From contig JABBBT010000033.1 of assembly GCA_018607365.1 (NCBI GenBank), positions 1-59,278 of the forward strand: a stretch of 59,278 bases of DNA. The letters run 5' to 3'. The notes below the pieces were generated by a model. That model was given only the letters and a program-made list of their open reading frames with translations. It had not been told where the DNA came from and ran no database searches. Within the stretch, counting starts at the first letter, position 1. Each line of letters opens with the position of its first letter. Shown one piece after another: positions 1 through 9,669 of the stretch. Made by a program: the position numbers and the translations under genes. The stretch is from SAR86 cluster bacterium. GTDB lineage: Bacteria; Pseudomonadota; Gammaproteobacteria; Magnimaribacterales; D2472.

Positions 1-447
1 GCTGAAGAAGTTGTAGCTGAAGAGGCTCCTGCTGAAGAAGTTGTAGCTGAAGAAGCTGAAGAAACAGCGCCTGTCATATCAACTGTTGAAAGGTCACCTG
101 CCCAGATTGTTAGTGATTTTGAAAAAAAACAAATTAAAACAGATCTTCCTTCATTTAGACCTGGTGATACTGTTGTTGTATCTGTAAAGGTTAAAGAAGG
201 AGACAGAACAAGACTCCAGGCTTTTGAGGGTGTTGTAATGGGTGTTAAACAAGGCGGCCTCAATGCATCTTTTATTGTTAGAAAAATTTCTAGCGGTATT
301 GGAGTTGAGAGAACATTTCAAACGCATAGCCCAATGATTGATTCTATTGTAGTCAAAAGAAAAGGCGATGTTCGTCAAGCAAAATTATTTTATCTAAGAG
401 ATAGATCAGGTAAATCTGCAAGAATCAAAGAAAGACTCGATAAGTAA
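1..447 (+). CDS. rplS: 50S ribosomal protein L19 with acidic N-terminal extension (5' end outside window)
   Basis: Frame 1 is open from base 1; core [65 protein letters not shown] matches L19; no ATG/GTG/TTG in frame before the core. Confidence 0.93.
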   Translation, partial: AEEVVAEEAPAEEVVAEEAEETAPVISTVERSPAQIVSDFEKKQIKTDLPSFRPGDTVVVSVKVKEGDRTRLQAFEGVVMGVKQGGLNASFIVRKISSGIGVERTFQTHSPMIDSIVVKRKGDVRQAKLFYLRDRSGKSARIKERLDK

Positions 448-1338
448 ATGCCAAAAGATATCAAAAAGGATCATTTAATTGAATCCTTTTTAGATTCTTT
501 ATATATTGAAAAAGGGCTTTCACAAAACACCGTTCAATCTTACAAAAATGATATTTCTTCATTTGCTGCTTGGGTTGAAAAGTATCCTGATATACCGCTC
601 GCAAAAACAACCAAAAGTAATATAAATCAATATATAGCTCATTTGTTTAAAAGTGGCTTAAAAAGCTCTTCAGTAAATAGAAAAATATCAACTATCAAGT
701 CTTTTTTCATATTTTTATTAAAAAAGAAACATATTTTATTATCCCCAGTTGAGGATATTGATATGGTAAGGCAGGAAAAGTATTTACCTGTATCTATGTC
801 TGAAAAAGAAGTAGAGCTTCTTTTAAAAAGTCCTAGTCTTGATAGTTTTATTGGAAGAAGAGATAGGGCCATGATTGAAATGCTGTATGCAACGGGTATG
901 AGAATTTCTGAATTGATAAACCTAAAAATTACAGATGTTGATTGTAACAGGCTGATAGCTAAAGTAATGGGTAAAGGTTCAAAGGAAAGATTAATACCTT
1001 ATGGAGAGATAGCTGCAGACCATCTAAATATCTATCTTCAAGACAGAAAAGATATTAATTCCAATGAAATTTTTTTAAGTAATAGAGGAAAGAAGATAAC
1101 TCGTGGTGCTTTTTGGAATAGAATTAAACTTTATTTAAGAAAAGAGAATCTCAAAGAATCTATTTCACCTCACACGCTTAGACATGCATTTGCTACACAC
1201 CTGTTAAATAGAGGTGCGGACCTTAGATCTGTTCAGATTTTGCTTGGACATAGTGACTTATCAACAACGCAAATATATACTCACATTGCTAAAAAAAGAT
1301 TAGGTGAAATCCTTAAAAAACATCACCCTAGAGGTTAA
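448..1338 (+). CDS. xerD: Site-specific tyrosine recombinase XerC/D
   Basis: Tyrosine recombinase motifs ATGMRISEL, HTLRHAFATHLLNRGADLRSVQILLGHSDLSTTQIYTH. Confidence 0.92.
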   Translation: MPKDIKKDHLIESFLDSLYIEKGLSQNTVQSYKNDISSFAAWVEKYPDIPLAKTTKSNINQYIAHLFKSGLKSSSVNRKISTIKSFFIFLLKKKHILLSPVEDIDMVRQEKYLPVSMSEKEVELLLKSPSLDSFIGRRDRAMIEMLYATGMRISELINLKITDVDCNRLIAKVMGKGSKERLIPYGEIAADHLNIYLQDRKDINSNEIFLSNRGKKITRGAFWNRIKLYLRKENLKESISPHTLRHAFATHLLNRGADLRSVQILLGHSDLSTTQIYTHIAKKRLGEILKKHHPRG

Positions 1339-1340
1339 AA

Positions 1341-2054
1341 ATGAAAATACGTAATTTGTTATATATATTTATATTGTTTAGTAACTTTGCTTTTTCAGAT
1401 GAAGCTTTAATTGCATCTAACTTAAAAAATATCTTACCTCCTGACGCAAGTATTGAGAGCATAGAGCCATCTTCTTTCAAAGGGATCTATAAAGTTTATT
1501 ATGGCGACCTTCAGCCTATATATGTTTCAGAGGATGGTAGTTTTTTTATATATGGTGATATGTATAAAATTGGTGCAAGTGATATCACAAACATCACAAA
1601 AGAAGAAATTAAAGGAAGACGTTCTGATATTCTAAATTCTATCCCATCAAACGAGCTCATAACCTTTAAGTCAAGTAATGAATTATTTTCAATAACTGTT
1701 TTTACTGATGTTGATTGCGGCTATTGTAGAAAACTTCATTCACAAATTGATGAGTACAATCAAGCTGGCATAACTATAAAATATGCAGCTTTCCCAAGAT
1801 CAGGTATTGGAACTCAGACTTTTACAAAGATGGTAGGTGCATGGTGCTCAAAAGATCCTAAGCAAGCCATGACCGACTTAAAAAACGACAAAAAGATGAA
1901 TCTAGAATTTTGTGATGAGCAGCCAATTGCAAGACATTATATTATTGGACAAAAGCTTGGCATCAATGGGACCCCTGCAATAATAACTCCAGATGGAGAT
2001 TTAATTCCTGGCTATGTTTCACCTGAGGAATTGCTTTTACAAATCAAAACGTAA
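1341..2054 (+). CDS. dsbC: Periplasmic thiol:disulfide interchange protein, DsbC family
   Basis: Signal peptide; TDVDCGYCRKLH active site; GINGTPAIITPDG cis-Pro region. Confidence 0.85.
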   Translation: MKIRNLLYIFILFSNFAFSDEALIASNLKNILPPDASIESIEPSSFKGIYKVYYGDLQPIYVSEDGSFFIYGDMYKIGASDITNITKEEIKGRRSDILNSIPSNELITFKSSNELFSITVFTDVDCGYCRKLHSQIDEYNQAGITIKYAAFPRSGIGTQTFTKMVGAWCSKDPKQAMTDLKNDKKMNLEFCDEQPIARHYIIGQKLGINGTPAIITPDGDLIPGYVSPEELLLQIKT

Positions 2055-2057
2055 ATC

Positions 2058-3248
2058 ATGCCAGACCAACATTTTACTAATGCAGAAAAGCTACCTCCAT
2101 ATATTTTTGCTCAAATTAATAAGCTAAAACAGATTGCAAGATCAAATGGTGAGGATGTTATTGATTTTGGAATGGGAAATCCAGATCAGGCTACTCCTAG
2201 TGTAATTGTTGAAAAATTAATTGAAGCTGTTAGCAACCCATCAACTCATAGATATTCACAATCAGCAGGCCTGCCAAAATTAAGAGAAGCTATAAGTAAT
2301 TGGTACTCAAGAAAATATTCAGTTGATTTGGATGTTAATAATGAAATTGTTACTTGTATGGGATCAAAAGAGGGTATTGCGCATCTCTCACTTGCAACTC
2401 TTTCAGATAATGATGATGTCTTAGTGCAATCACCCACATACCCAATTCATTCTTATGGGGTGGTAATTGCTGGTGCAAACCTTCGTTCAATACCTTTGTG
2501 TGAAAATCTTGACAGCTTTTTGGTTGATATTGAATCAGCCATTCAAAACGGTATAAAAAAACCTAAAATGATAATTATCAATTTTCCTTCTAACCCAACA
2601 ACACAGTCAGCCGGCCTGGACTTTTTTAAGAAAATTGTTGAAATTGGAAAAAAGTATGATATCTGGATTGTGCACGACTTGGCATATGCTGACATTGTTT
2701 TCGATGGCTATAAGGCGCCATCCATTCTTGAAGTTGATGGAGCTAAAGACATTGCAGTTGAATTTTTTACATTATCCAAATCTTACAACATGCCTGGATG
2801 GAGAGTAGGGTTTTGTTGTGGCAATAAAAAATTAGTTCAAGCGCTAACTAAAATAAAATCCTATATGGATTATGGCACTTTTACTCCTATCCAAGTTGCT
2901 GCTATCAAGGCTCTCAATGACTGTGATCAAGATGTTATTGATATATGCTCTATGTACAAATCAAGAAGAGATGAGCTTTGCAATGGATTAAACAGAATAG
3001 GCTGGGATGTTCAAAAGCCACTTGCTACAATGTTTGTTTGGGCAAAGATTCCTGATAAATATCTTCATCTAGGCTCATTAGAATTTAGTAAGTTACTAAT
3101 AGAAAATGCTAACGTTGCTGTGTCTCCAGGGGCTGGATTTGGAATAAATGGAGATGAGTATGTTCGATTTTCATTAATTGAGAATGAGCATAGAATTAAA
3201 CAAGCAATTAGAGGGATTAAAAACTTTTTTTCAATGGAAATAAAATGA
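2058..3248 (+). CDS. alaC: PLP-dependent aminotransferase (AlaC-like)
   Basis: Fold-type I aminotransferase; FTLSKSYNMPGWRVGF lysine motif; NFPSNPTTQ. Confidence 0.8.
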   Translation: MPDQHFTNAEKLPPYIFAQINKLKQIARSNGEDVIDFGMGNPDQATPSVIVEKLIEAVSNPSTHRYSQSAGLPKLREAISNWYSRKYSVDLDVNNEIVTCMGSKEGIAHLSLATLSDNDDVLVQSPTYPIHSYGVVIAGANLRSIPLCENLDSFLVDIESAIQNGIKKPKMIIINFPSNPTTQSAGLDFFKKIVEIGKKYDIWIVHDLAYADIVFDGYKAPSILEVDGAKDIAVEFFTLSKSYNMPGWRVGFCCGNKKLVQALTKIKSYMDYGTFTPIQVAAIKALNDCDQDVIDICSMYKSRRDELCNGLNRIGWDVQKPLATMFVWAKIPDKYLHLGSLEFSKLLIENANVAVSPGAGFGINGDEYVRFSLIENEHRIKQAIRGIKNFFSMEIK

Positions 3249-4513
3249 AATCATTAAATATAGGTATATGCGGATGGGGTAATGTTGCTACTGGAATGTT
3301 CAAGGCTCTTAATGATAATGCAGATGCAATCAAGTTAAATTCTGGATGTTCTTTTGAAGTAAAAGTCATTGGTGCAAGAAGAGACAATCCTAAATGCAAT
3401 CCTGGAGATACAAAAATATTGAGAGACATATTTGAAGTTGTTGATTGTGATGTAGATGTAATTGTTGAGCTTATTGGTGGTGTTGATGTTGCCCGAGAGC
3501 TAATATTGAAGGCTATAAGCAACAAAAAACATGTAATCACTGCTAATAAGGCTGTCATATTTCATCATGGAGATGAAATATTCAACGCTGCAAATAAAAA
3601 TGGGGTTAAAGTTCTTTTTGAAGCAGCTGTCTGCGCAGGTACTCCAATAATAAAACTTCTTAGTGAAGAATTAGCTGCAAACAATATTTCAAAAATATCA
3701 GGGATGTTGAATGGAACTTCTAATTTTATTCTCTCCAATATGGAAGAAGGAAGTGAATTTAAACCCACGTTAGAATTAGCTCAAAAAGAGGGTTATGCAG
3801 AGCCAGATCCTGCATTTGATATTGAAGGTATGGATGCTGCCCATAAAATTGGAATTTTATCTTCAATAGCTTTTGGCACACCCCTTCCGCCTGAAGATTT
3901 TTATATCGAAGGTATAACAAGCATTGAAAAAAGTGATTTTACATATGCAAGTGATATGGGTTATACGATTAAACATTTGGCGGTGGCTAAACTTGAAAAT
4001 GAGTCTTTAGAGCTTAGGGCGCACCCGGCGCTTATTAGAAAGTCCTCCCATTTAGCTAACTTAACGGGTGTTAGAAATGGAATGGAAATCGATACAGATT
4101 TAATTGGCAAAATTCATATTGCTGGTTCTGGAGCAGGCCAAGAATCAACTGCTTCTGGTCTCATATCTGACTTAGTGCATTTATCTAACTGCCCTGATGT
4201 CTCATCTGATGAGAGTCAAAAAGTTAAAACAACATATAAATTAAATAATTTTAATGATTTAGTTTTTCAATATTATTTTTATCTTGAAGCAGAAGATAAG
4301 CCTGGTGTAATGGCTTCAATAACATCAATGTTGGCATCAAAAAAAGTTGGAATTGAGTCAATAGTTCAAAAAGAAGATCATGGCAAAAATTCTGTACCAA
4401 TTATTTTAATTACAGACCCATTCAAGGAACATGATCATGCTGAATTACAAAAAGAGTTACTAGAGTTAGACTCAGTCAAAGCAGTAAGATCAATAAGAAT
4501 AGAAGCTGAATAG
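3245..4513 (+). CDS. hom: Homoserine dehydrogenase with C-terminal ACT domain
   Basis: GxGxVA N-terminus (ICGWGNVATG), GMLNGTSNFIL, EPDPAFDIEGMDAAHKIGIL. Confidence 0.93.
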   Translation: MKSLNIGICGWGNVATGMFKALNDNADAIKLNSGCSFEVKVIGARRDNPKCNPGDTKILRDIFEVVDCDVDVIVELIGGVDVARELILKAISNKKHVITANKAVIFHHGDEIFNAANKNGVKVLFEAAVCAGTPIIKLLSEELAANNISKISGMLNGTSNFILSNMEEGSEFKPTLELAQKEGYAEPDPAFDIEGMDAAHKIGILSSIAFGTPLPPEDFYIEGITSIEKSDFTYASDMGYTIKHLAVAKLENESLELRAHPALIRKSSHLANLTGVRNGMEIDTDLIGKIHIAGSGAGQESTASGLISDLVHLSNCPDVSSDESQKVKTTYKLNNFNDLVFQYYFYLEAEDKPGVMASITSMLASKKVGIESIVQKEDHGKNSVPIILITDPFKEHDHAELQKELLELDSVKAVRSIRIEAE

Positions 4514-4515
4514 TA

Positions 4516-5904
4516 ATGTTATTCCACAGCACCAGAGGCGGAGATAATAACAGGACTTTTGAAGAAGTTTTGATGCAAGGTCTTGCAAGTGATGGTGGAT
4601 TATTTATGCCAAATGAATGGCCTCAAGTAGACTTAGATCATTTGAGAACTTTAAAAACATTTAGCGATATTGCAAATTATATAGTTCCAAAATTCACCAA
4701 ATCATCCTTCTCAGATGAAGAGGTAACTGAGCTCCTAAACTCTACATGGCATAACTTCTCTGAAGAAAATTTAGTAAAAATACAAAATTTAGATGAATCA
4801 AATGCAATTTTAGAGCTTTTTCATGGCCCAACCGCTGCGTTTAAAGATTTTGGCCTTCAACTTGCAGCCGCATTTTTTAATATGTCATTAAATAGACAGA
4901 ATAAAACAGCTATCGTATTTGGTGCCACCTCAGGGGATACCGGTTCTGCCGCAATAGATGCATGTAAAAGGTTTGATTCTATTAAAAGCTTCATCTTATT
5001 ACCCGAAGGCAATATGTCAGACGTTCAAAGAAGGCAGATGACAACGGTAGACAGCCCTAATGTATATACTTTATTAATTGATGGAACCTTTGATGATTGT
5101 CAGACGATCGTAAAAAAAGCCTTTAGTGAAAGGCCATTTCTTAAAAATGATCAATTTCTTCTTGCAGTAAATTCAATTAATTGGGTTAGGATAATTGGCC
5201 AGATTTGTTACTATTTTTACGCATCGTTAAAAATTTCAGAATTTAAAGAACCGCTAAACTTTTCAGTACCAACTGGAAACTTTGGTAATGTTTTTGCTTG
5301 TTACTCTGCTCATAAAATGGGGATGCCATTAAATAAGATCTTAGTTGCTGTCAATGATAATAATATTCTACATAGATTTTTTTCTAATAATGATTACTCG
5401 AAGCAAAAAGTCTCGGAGACTGTGTCTCCAAGTATGGATATTAGTATTGCTAGTAATTTTGAGAGACTGGTTTATGATTTTTACACTAATAGGAATGCTA
5501 AATCATGTATGAAATTTTATTCAGATTTCCCAGAGATTCCTATAAAAATAGAAGATAGTATGTGGAGTAAATCAAAAGACTTATTTTTAAGTTATTGTGT
5601 TGATGATTTTTCTACTGTTAACGCTATGAAAGACTCATATACTGATTTCAATTACTTAATGGATCCTCACACAGCTGTTGCCTCTAAGGCGGTTGAGCAG
5701 CTTAAGGATAAGCTTGAAGGAAAAACTGTAATACTCTCAACAGCTCATCCTGCAAAATTTCCTGATGTTATTCATAATGCAGGTCTTAAAATAAAAGATA
5801 CTCCGGATTCTCTATCTGTTATTTTTGATAAAAAAGAAAAAATATATAATTTTCCAGCATCTAAAGATGCAATTTTTGAATTTATAACCTCGCATAATAA
5901 ATAG
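4516..5904 (+). CDS. thrC: Threonine synthase
   Basis: FHGPTAAFKDFGLQ PLP-lysine motif; GATSGDTGSAAI. Confidence 0.94.
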   Translation: MLFHSTRGGDNNRTFEEVLMQGLASDGGLFMPNEWPQVDLDHLRTLKTFSDIANYIVPKFTKSSFSDEEVTELLNSTWHNFSEENLVKIQNLDESNAILELFHGPTAAFKDFGLQLAAAFFNMSLNRQNKTAIVFGATSGDTGSAAIDACKRFDSIKSFILLPEGNMSDVQRRQMTTVDSPNVYTLLIDGTFDDCQTIVKKAFSERPFLKNDQFLLAVNSINWVRIIGQICYYFYASLKISEFKEPLNFSVPTGNFGNVFACYSAHKMGMPLNKILVAVNDNNILHRFFSNNDYSKQKVSETVSPSMDISIASNFERLVYDFYTNRNAKSCMKFYSDFPEIPIKIEDSMWSKSKDLFLSYCVDDFSTVNAMKDSYTDFNYLMDPHTAVASKAVEQLKDKLEGKTVILSTAHPAKFPDVIHNAGLKIKDTPDSLSVIFDKKEKIYNFPASKDAIFEFITSHNK

Positions 5905-5906
5905 AA

Positions 5907-7004
5907 ATGGATTCCATAGAATTAAAATCAAGTCTTAGTAATTTAAAAAATCGGTTAAATGAAATAAGGGAAGGTATTTTTGATGTTTCATCTAAAGAGC
6001 AAAGGCTTGAACAGATCGAGTCTGATCTTTCAAAAGAAGAGGTGTGGTCTGATCTTGAGCTATCGCAAAAAATTAGCAAAGAAAAAACAGCAATAGAGAA
6101 ATCACTTGTAAATTTTAAATCCGTAGAAGAGAGAGTATCTGATGGCTTGGTATTTCTTGAAATTGCAGAAAGTGAATCTGATATGAAATCAATAGAAGAA
6201 ATAGCTAAGGATTTTTTAGTGCTCGAAGAGGCTGTTTCCAGTTTAGAGTTCAGTAGAATGTTTACTAATAAAATGGATCCAGCATCAGCATATGTAGAAA
6301 TACAGTCTGGCTCTGGAGGGACTGAAGCTCAAGATTGGGCGGAGATGTTATTAAGAATGTATTCCAAATGGGCAGAAAATAGAGGTTTTGATATTGATAT
6401 AACAGAAATATCACACGGAGAAATTGCAGGCATAAAGTCAGCTACTCTTCATGTCAGCGGCGATCACTCATATGGCTGGCTTAGAACTGAAACAGGCATT
6501 CATAGGCTGGTAAGAAAATCACCATTTGATTCTGGTAGCAGGCGTCACACCTCTTTTGCATCTGTTTTTATATCACCCGAAGTTGATGATTCTATTGAAA
6601 TTAATATTAACAATGCAGATATTAGAATTGATACCTATAGGGCGTCTGGAGCTGGCGGACAACATGTTAATAAAACAGATTCGGCAGTTAGGCTTACTCA
6701 CATACCAAGTGGCGTTGTAACCCAGTGTCAAAGTGGAAGATCGCAACATAAAAATAAAGAAAGTGCACTTAAACAATTAAAATCAAAGCTATACGAGTTA
6801 GAATTACAAAAACAGAATGAAGAGAGACAAACACTTGAGGAAAGTAAGTCAGATATAGGATGGGGAAGCCAGATTCGATCTTATGTTCTCGACCAATCAC
6901 GAATAAAAGATTTAAGAACGGGTTATGAAACGGGAAATACATCAGCAGTTCTCAATGGCGATCTTGATGAGTTTATGAAAACAAGTTTAAAAGCAGGAGT
7001 TTAA
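5907..7004 (+). CDS. prfB: Peptide chain release factor 2 (single uninterrupted ORF)
   Basis: GGQHVNKTDSAVRLTHIPSGVV GGQ motif; RF2-length 365 aa; no frameshift needed. Confidence 0.93.
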   Translation: MDSIELKSSLSNLKNRLNEIREGIFDVSSKEQRLEQIESDLSKEEVWSDLELSQKISKEKTAIEKSLVNFKSVEERVSDGLVFLEIAESESDMKSIEEIAKDFLVLEEAVSSLEFSRMFTNKMDPASAYVEIQSGSGGTEAQDWAEMLLRMYSKWAENRGFDIDITEISHGEIAGIKSATLHVSGDHSYGWLRTETGIHRLVRKSPFDSGSRRHTSFASVFISPEVDDSIEININNADIRIDTYRASGAGGQHVNKTDSAVRLTHIPSGVVTQCQSGRSQHKNKESALKQLKSKLYELELQKQNEERQTLEESKSDIGWGSQIRSYVLDQSRIKDLRTGYETGNTSAVLNGDLDEFMKTSLKAGV

Positions 7005-8438
7005 ATGTCAGAAGAAAATATAGGTGGCGAAGAGGGAATCATTGAGGAAAGAAGAAAAAAGCTTGAAGTCCTTAGAAATAATAAAAAAGCATATGTAAAT
7101 AATTTTTTAAAAGAAAACTATGCTTCAGATATTCACTCTCAAAATAGCACTTTTACTAAAGAAGAGTTGGTAGAAAAAAACATAGAAAATATTTCAGTTG
7201 CTGGCAGAGTAGTTCTTATGCGTGTTATGGGCAATGCAAGTTTTGCAACAATAAGAGACTCTAGTGGAGATATCCAAATATATGTAAGTAAGAATACAGT
7301 TCCCTTAGAACTTTATGAAGATTTCAAAACCTGGGATCTTGGCGATATTATCGGTGTGAAGGGTAAATTATTTAAAACCCGAACTGATGAACTTACGATC
7401 GAGGCTAGTGATGTTATTTTAATTACAAAGTCTATTAGACCTATGCCTGACAAATTTAAAGGCCTTTCAGATATCGAGACCAGATACAGGCAAAGATACT
7501 TAGATTTAATGAGTAATGAGGATTCTAAAGAAGTTTTTATTAATAGAACCAAGATTATTGAATCTGTAAGAAATTCTTTAAAAAATAGAGATTTTATTGA
7601 GGTAGAAACTCCTATGATGCATCCAATCCCTGGAGGGGCTGTTGCAAGGCCCTTTGTAACTAAACACAATGCATTAGATAGAGAGTTATTTTTAAGAATA
7701 GCTCCAGAGTTATATTTAAAAAGGTTGCTTGTTGGTGGTTTTGAGCGCGTTTTTGAGATAAATAGAAGCTTTAGAAACGAAGGTCTTTCTACAAGACATA
7801 ACCCAGAATTTACAATGCTGGAATACTATGAGGCTTTTACAACACTGGAAAAAACAATAGAGTTTACTGAAAATATGATTAAATCAGCTTCAGATGAAAT
7901 CAATGATGGGCATAAAGTGATGTGGGGTAATGATGAAATTGATTTGTCTAATTTTAGAAAATGTAACCTTACAGATCTTGTCCTTGAAGAAAATAAAAAC
8001 ATTAGCAAAGAAGATATAAATAAGCTTGGAGGTAAAGAGCTTTTAGAGCTATTTGAGTCAACAGTAGAAGATAAGCTTATCCAACCAACCTTTGTCATAG
8101 GTTACCCTGTTGAGGTTTCTCCACTATCAAGAAGAAATAATGAAAATCCAAACATAGCAGATAGATTTGAACTATTTATTGGTGGAAAAGAGATTGCCAA
8201 TGGTTTTTGCGAGCTAAATGATCCTGATGATCAGGCTGAGAGGTTTAAAGAGCAAGTAAAAGCAAAAGATACAGGTGATAAAGAGGCGATGTCTTATGAT
8301 GAAGATTACATTATTGCATTAGAGCATGGAATGCCGCCTGCGGTTGGAGTGGGAATAGGCATAGACCGTCTCGTTATGATGATTACCAATCAAACATCAA
8401 TAAGGGATGTTCTTTTATTTCCTCAGCTTAAGTCTTAA
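7005..8438 (+). CDS. lysS: Lysyl-tRNA synthetase, class II
   Basis: FRNEGLSTRHNPEFTMLEYYEAF and GVGIGIDRLVMM class II motifs. Confidence 0.95.
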   Translation: MSEENIGGEEGIIEERRKKLEVLRNNKKAYVNNFLKENYASDIHSQNSTFTKEELVEKNIENISVAGRVVLMRVMGNASFATIRDSSGDIQIYVSKNTVPLELYEDFKTWDLGDIIGVKGKLFKTRTDELTIEASDVILITKSIRPMPDKFKGLSDIETRYRQRYLDLMSNEDSKEVFINRTKIIESVRNSLKNRDFIEVETPMMHPIPGGAVARPFVTKHNALDRELFLRIAPELYLKRLLVGGFERVFEINRSFRNEGLSTRHNPEFTMLEYYEAFTTLEKTIEFTENMIKSASDEINDGHKVMWGNDEIDLSNFRKCNLTDLVLEENKNISKEDINKLGGKELLELFESTVEDKLIQPTFVIGYPVEVSPLSRRNNENPNIADRFELFIGGKEIANGFCELNDPDDQAERFKEQVKAKDTGDKEAMSYDEDYIIALEHGMPPAVGVGIGIDRLVMMITNQTSIRDVLLFPQLKS

Positions 8439-8445
8439 TATTAAA

Positions 8446-9660
8446 CTAATTCCCAGATGGTATATCTTTAAATGGTAAACCTTTATCTGCTCTTGGGTCT
8501 TGAGGAAGTCCTAAGACTCTCTCAGATATAATATTCTTAAGAATTTCATCTGTACCTCCGGCTATTCTTAAACCAGGGGCTCCAAGCCAAGCATTTTGAA
8601 AACTTTGTATTTCATTATTTTCTGGTTTTAGCATTCCTGCCATATCTAAAGAGTCAATTCCAAAATTACCAATATCTTGAAGCTTATTAGCACTTACTAT
8701 TTTGGTTATAGATGCTTCAGGGCCAGGTGTTTCACCTTTAGAAAGGGCAGACATAGTTCTTAATTTAGTATTTTTAAGACCATTAGCTTCACAATACCAG
8801 TCAGCTATAGATTCTCTAGCAGCCCTATTATTAATTAGATATTCTCCAGAATCATCTTGTTTTTTAGCCCAATTAAATGCTTCTTTTACATCAGCACCAT
8901 TAGCATCTCCAACTGCTAGTCTTTCATTCATTAGAGTTGTAATTGCAACCTTCCAACCATCTCCGATAGCTCCTAGTCTTTGAGAATCAGGTATTACAAC
9001 GTCAGTAAAATACACTTCATTAAAGCTAGAACCTCCAGTTATTTGTTTTATTGGCTTGACCTCAATTCCTGGAGATTTCATATCAACAAAGAAAAAAGTC
9101 ATACCTTTGTGTTTTTCAAGATTTGGATCATGTCTCACAACCAAGATGCCGTAATCACAAAAATGAGCACCAGAAGTCCATACTTTTTGGCCATTTATTA
9201 TCCAATTATCACCATCTTGTGTAGCCTTGCTTCTTAGGCCTGCAACGTCAGACCCTGCAGATGGCTCTGAAAATAACTGACACCATATTTCAGTACCTTC
9301 AGCCATTGATGGTAAAAATCTTTCTTTTTGCTCATCGGTTGCATACTCCATCATTACTGGGCCACACATACCAAGCCCAATTTCAAATATACCTCTTGGT
9401 ACATTAAATTTTGATTCTTCTTCTGCCCAAATAATTCTTTCTATTGGTGATGCAGCAATTCCTCCATATTCTTTTGGCCAATGAAGCATTGCCCAGCCTG
9501 CATCATATTTTTTCTTTTGCCACTGTTTGGCAACCTCTAAAAAATCTATATCAGAAAAACTTTCTCTACTGCTACTTGATTTTGGTTCTGCATTTTGTTC
9601 AAGCCATTCTCTGCAGGTTTTTCTAAATTGAGCTTGTTCTGTTGTGTCATTAAAATCCAT
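8446..9660 (-). CDS. Acyl-CoA dehydrogenase
   Basis: LFSEPSAGSDVAGLRSKA, NGQKVWTSGA, GGTDEILKNIISERVLGLPQDPR. Confidence 0.88.
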   Translation of the reverse strand: MDFNDTTEQAQFRKTCREWLEQNAEPKSSSSRESFSDIDFLEVAKQWQKKKYDAGWAMLHWPKEYGGIAASPIERIIWAEEESKFNVPRGIFEIGLGMCGPVMMEYATDEQKERFLPSMAEGTEIWCQLFSEPSAGSDVAGLRSKATQDGDNWIINGQKVWTSGAHFCDYGILVVRHDPNLEKHKGMTFFFVDMKSPGIEVKPIKQITGGSSFNEVYFTDVVIPDSQRLGAIGDGWKVAITTLMNERLAVGDANGADVKEAFNWAKKQDDSGEYLINNRAARESIADWYCEANGLKNTKLRTMSALSKGETPGPEASITKIVSANKLQDIGNFGIDSLDMAGMLKPENNEIQSFQNAWLGAPGLRIAGGTDEILKNIISERVLGLPQDPRADKGLPFKDIPSGN

Positions 9661-9669
9661 TTTTACTTC

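Noticed and set aside
238-447. 69-aa ORF as a complete gene
   Set aside because: It is only the C-terminal part of rplS; the frame is open upstream to base 1.
448-1338. Tyrosine recombinase as a mark of a mobile element or integron
   Set aside because: Sequence and context are those of the housekeeping XerC/D; no attachment sites, cassette array or other mobile genes nearby.
7313-7669. 118-aa minus ORF inside lysS, and similar antisense ORFs (e.g. 3217-3558, 25658-25966, 39751-40056)
   Set aside because: They are antisense to well-supported genes, with no recognisable family or start signals; normal by-products of AT-rich codon usage.
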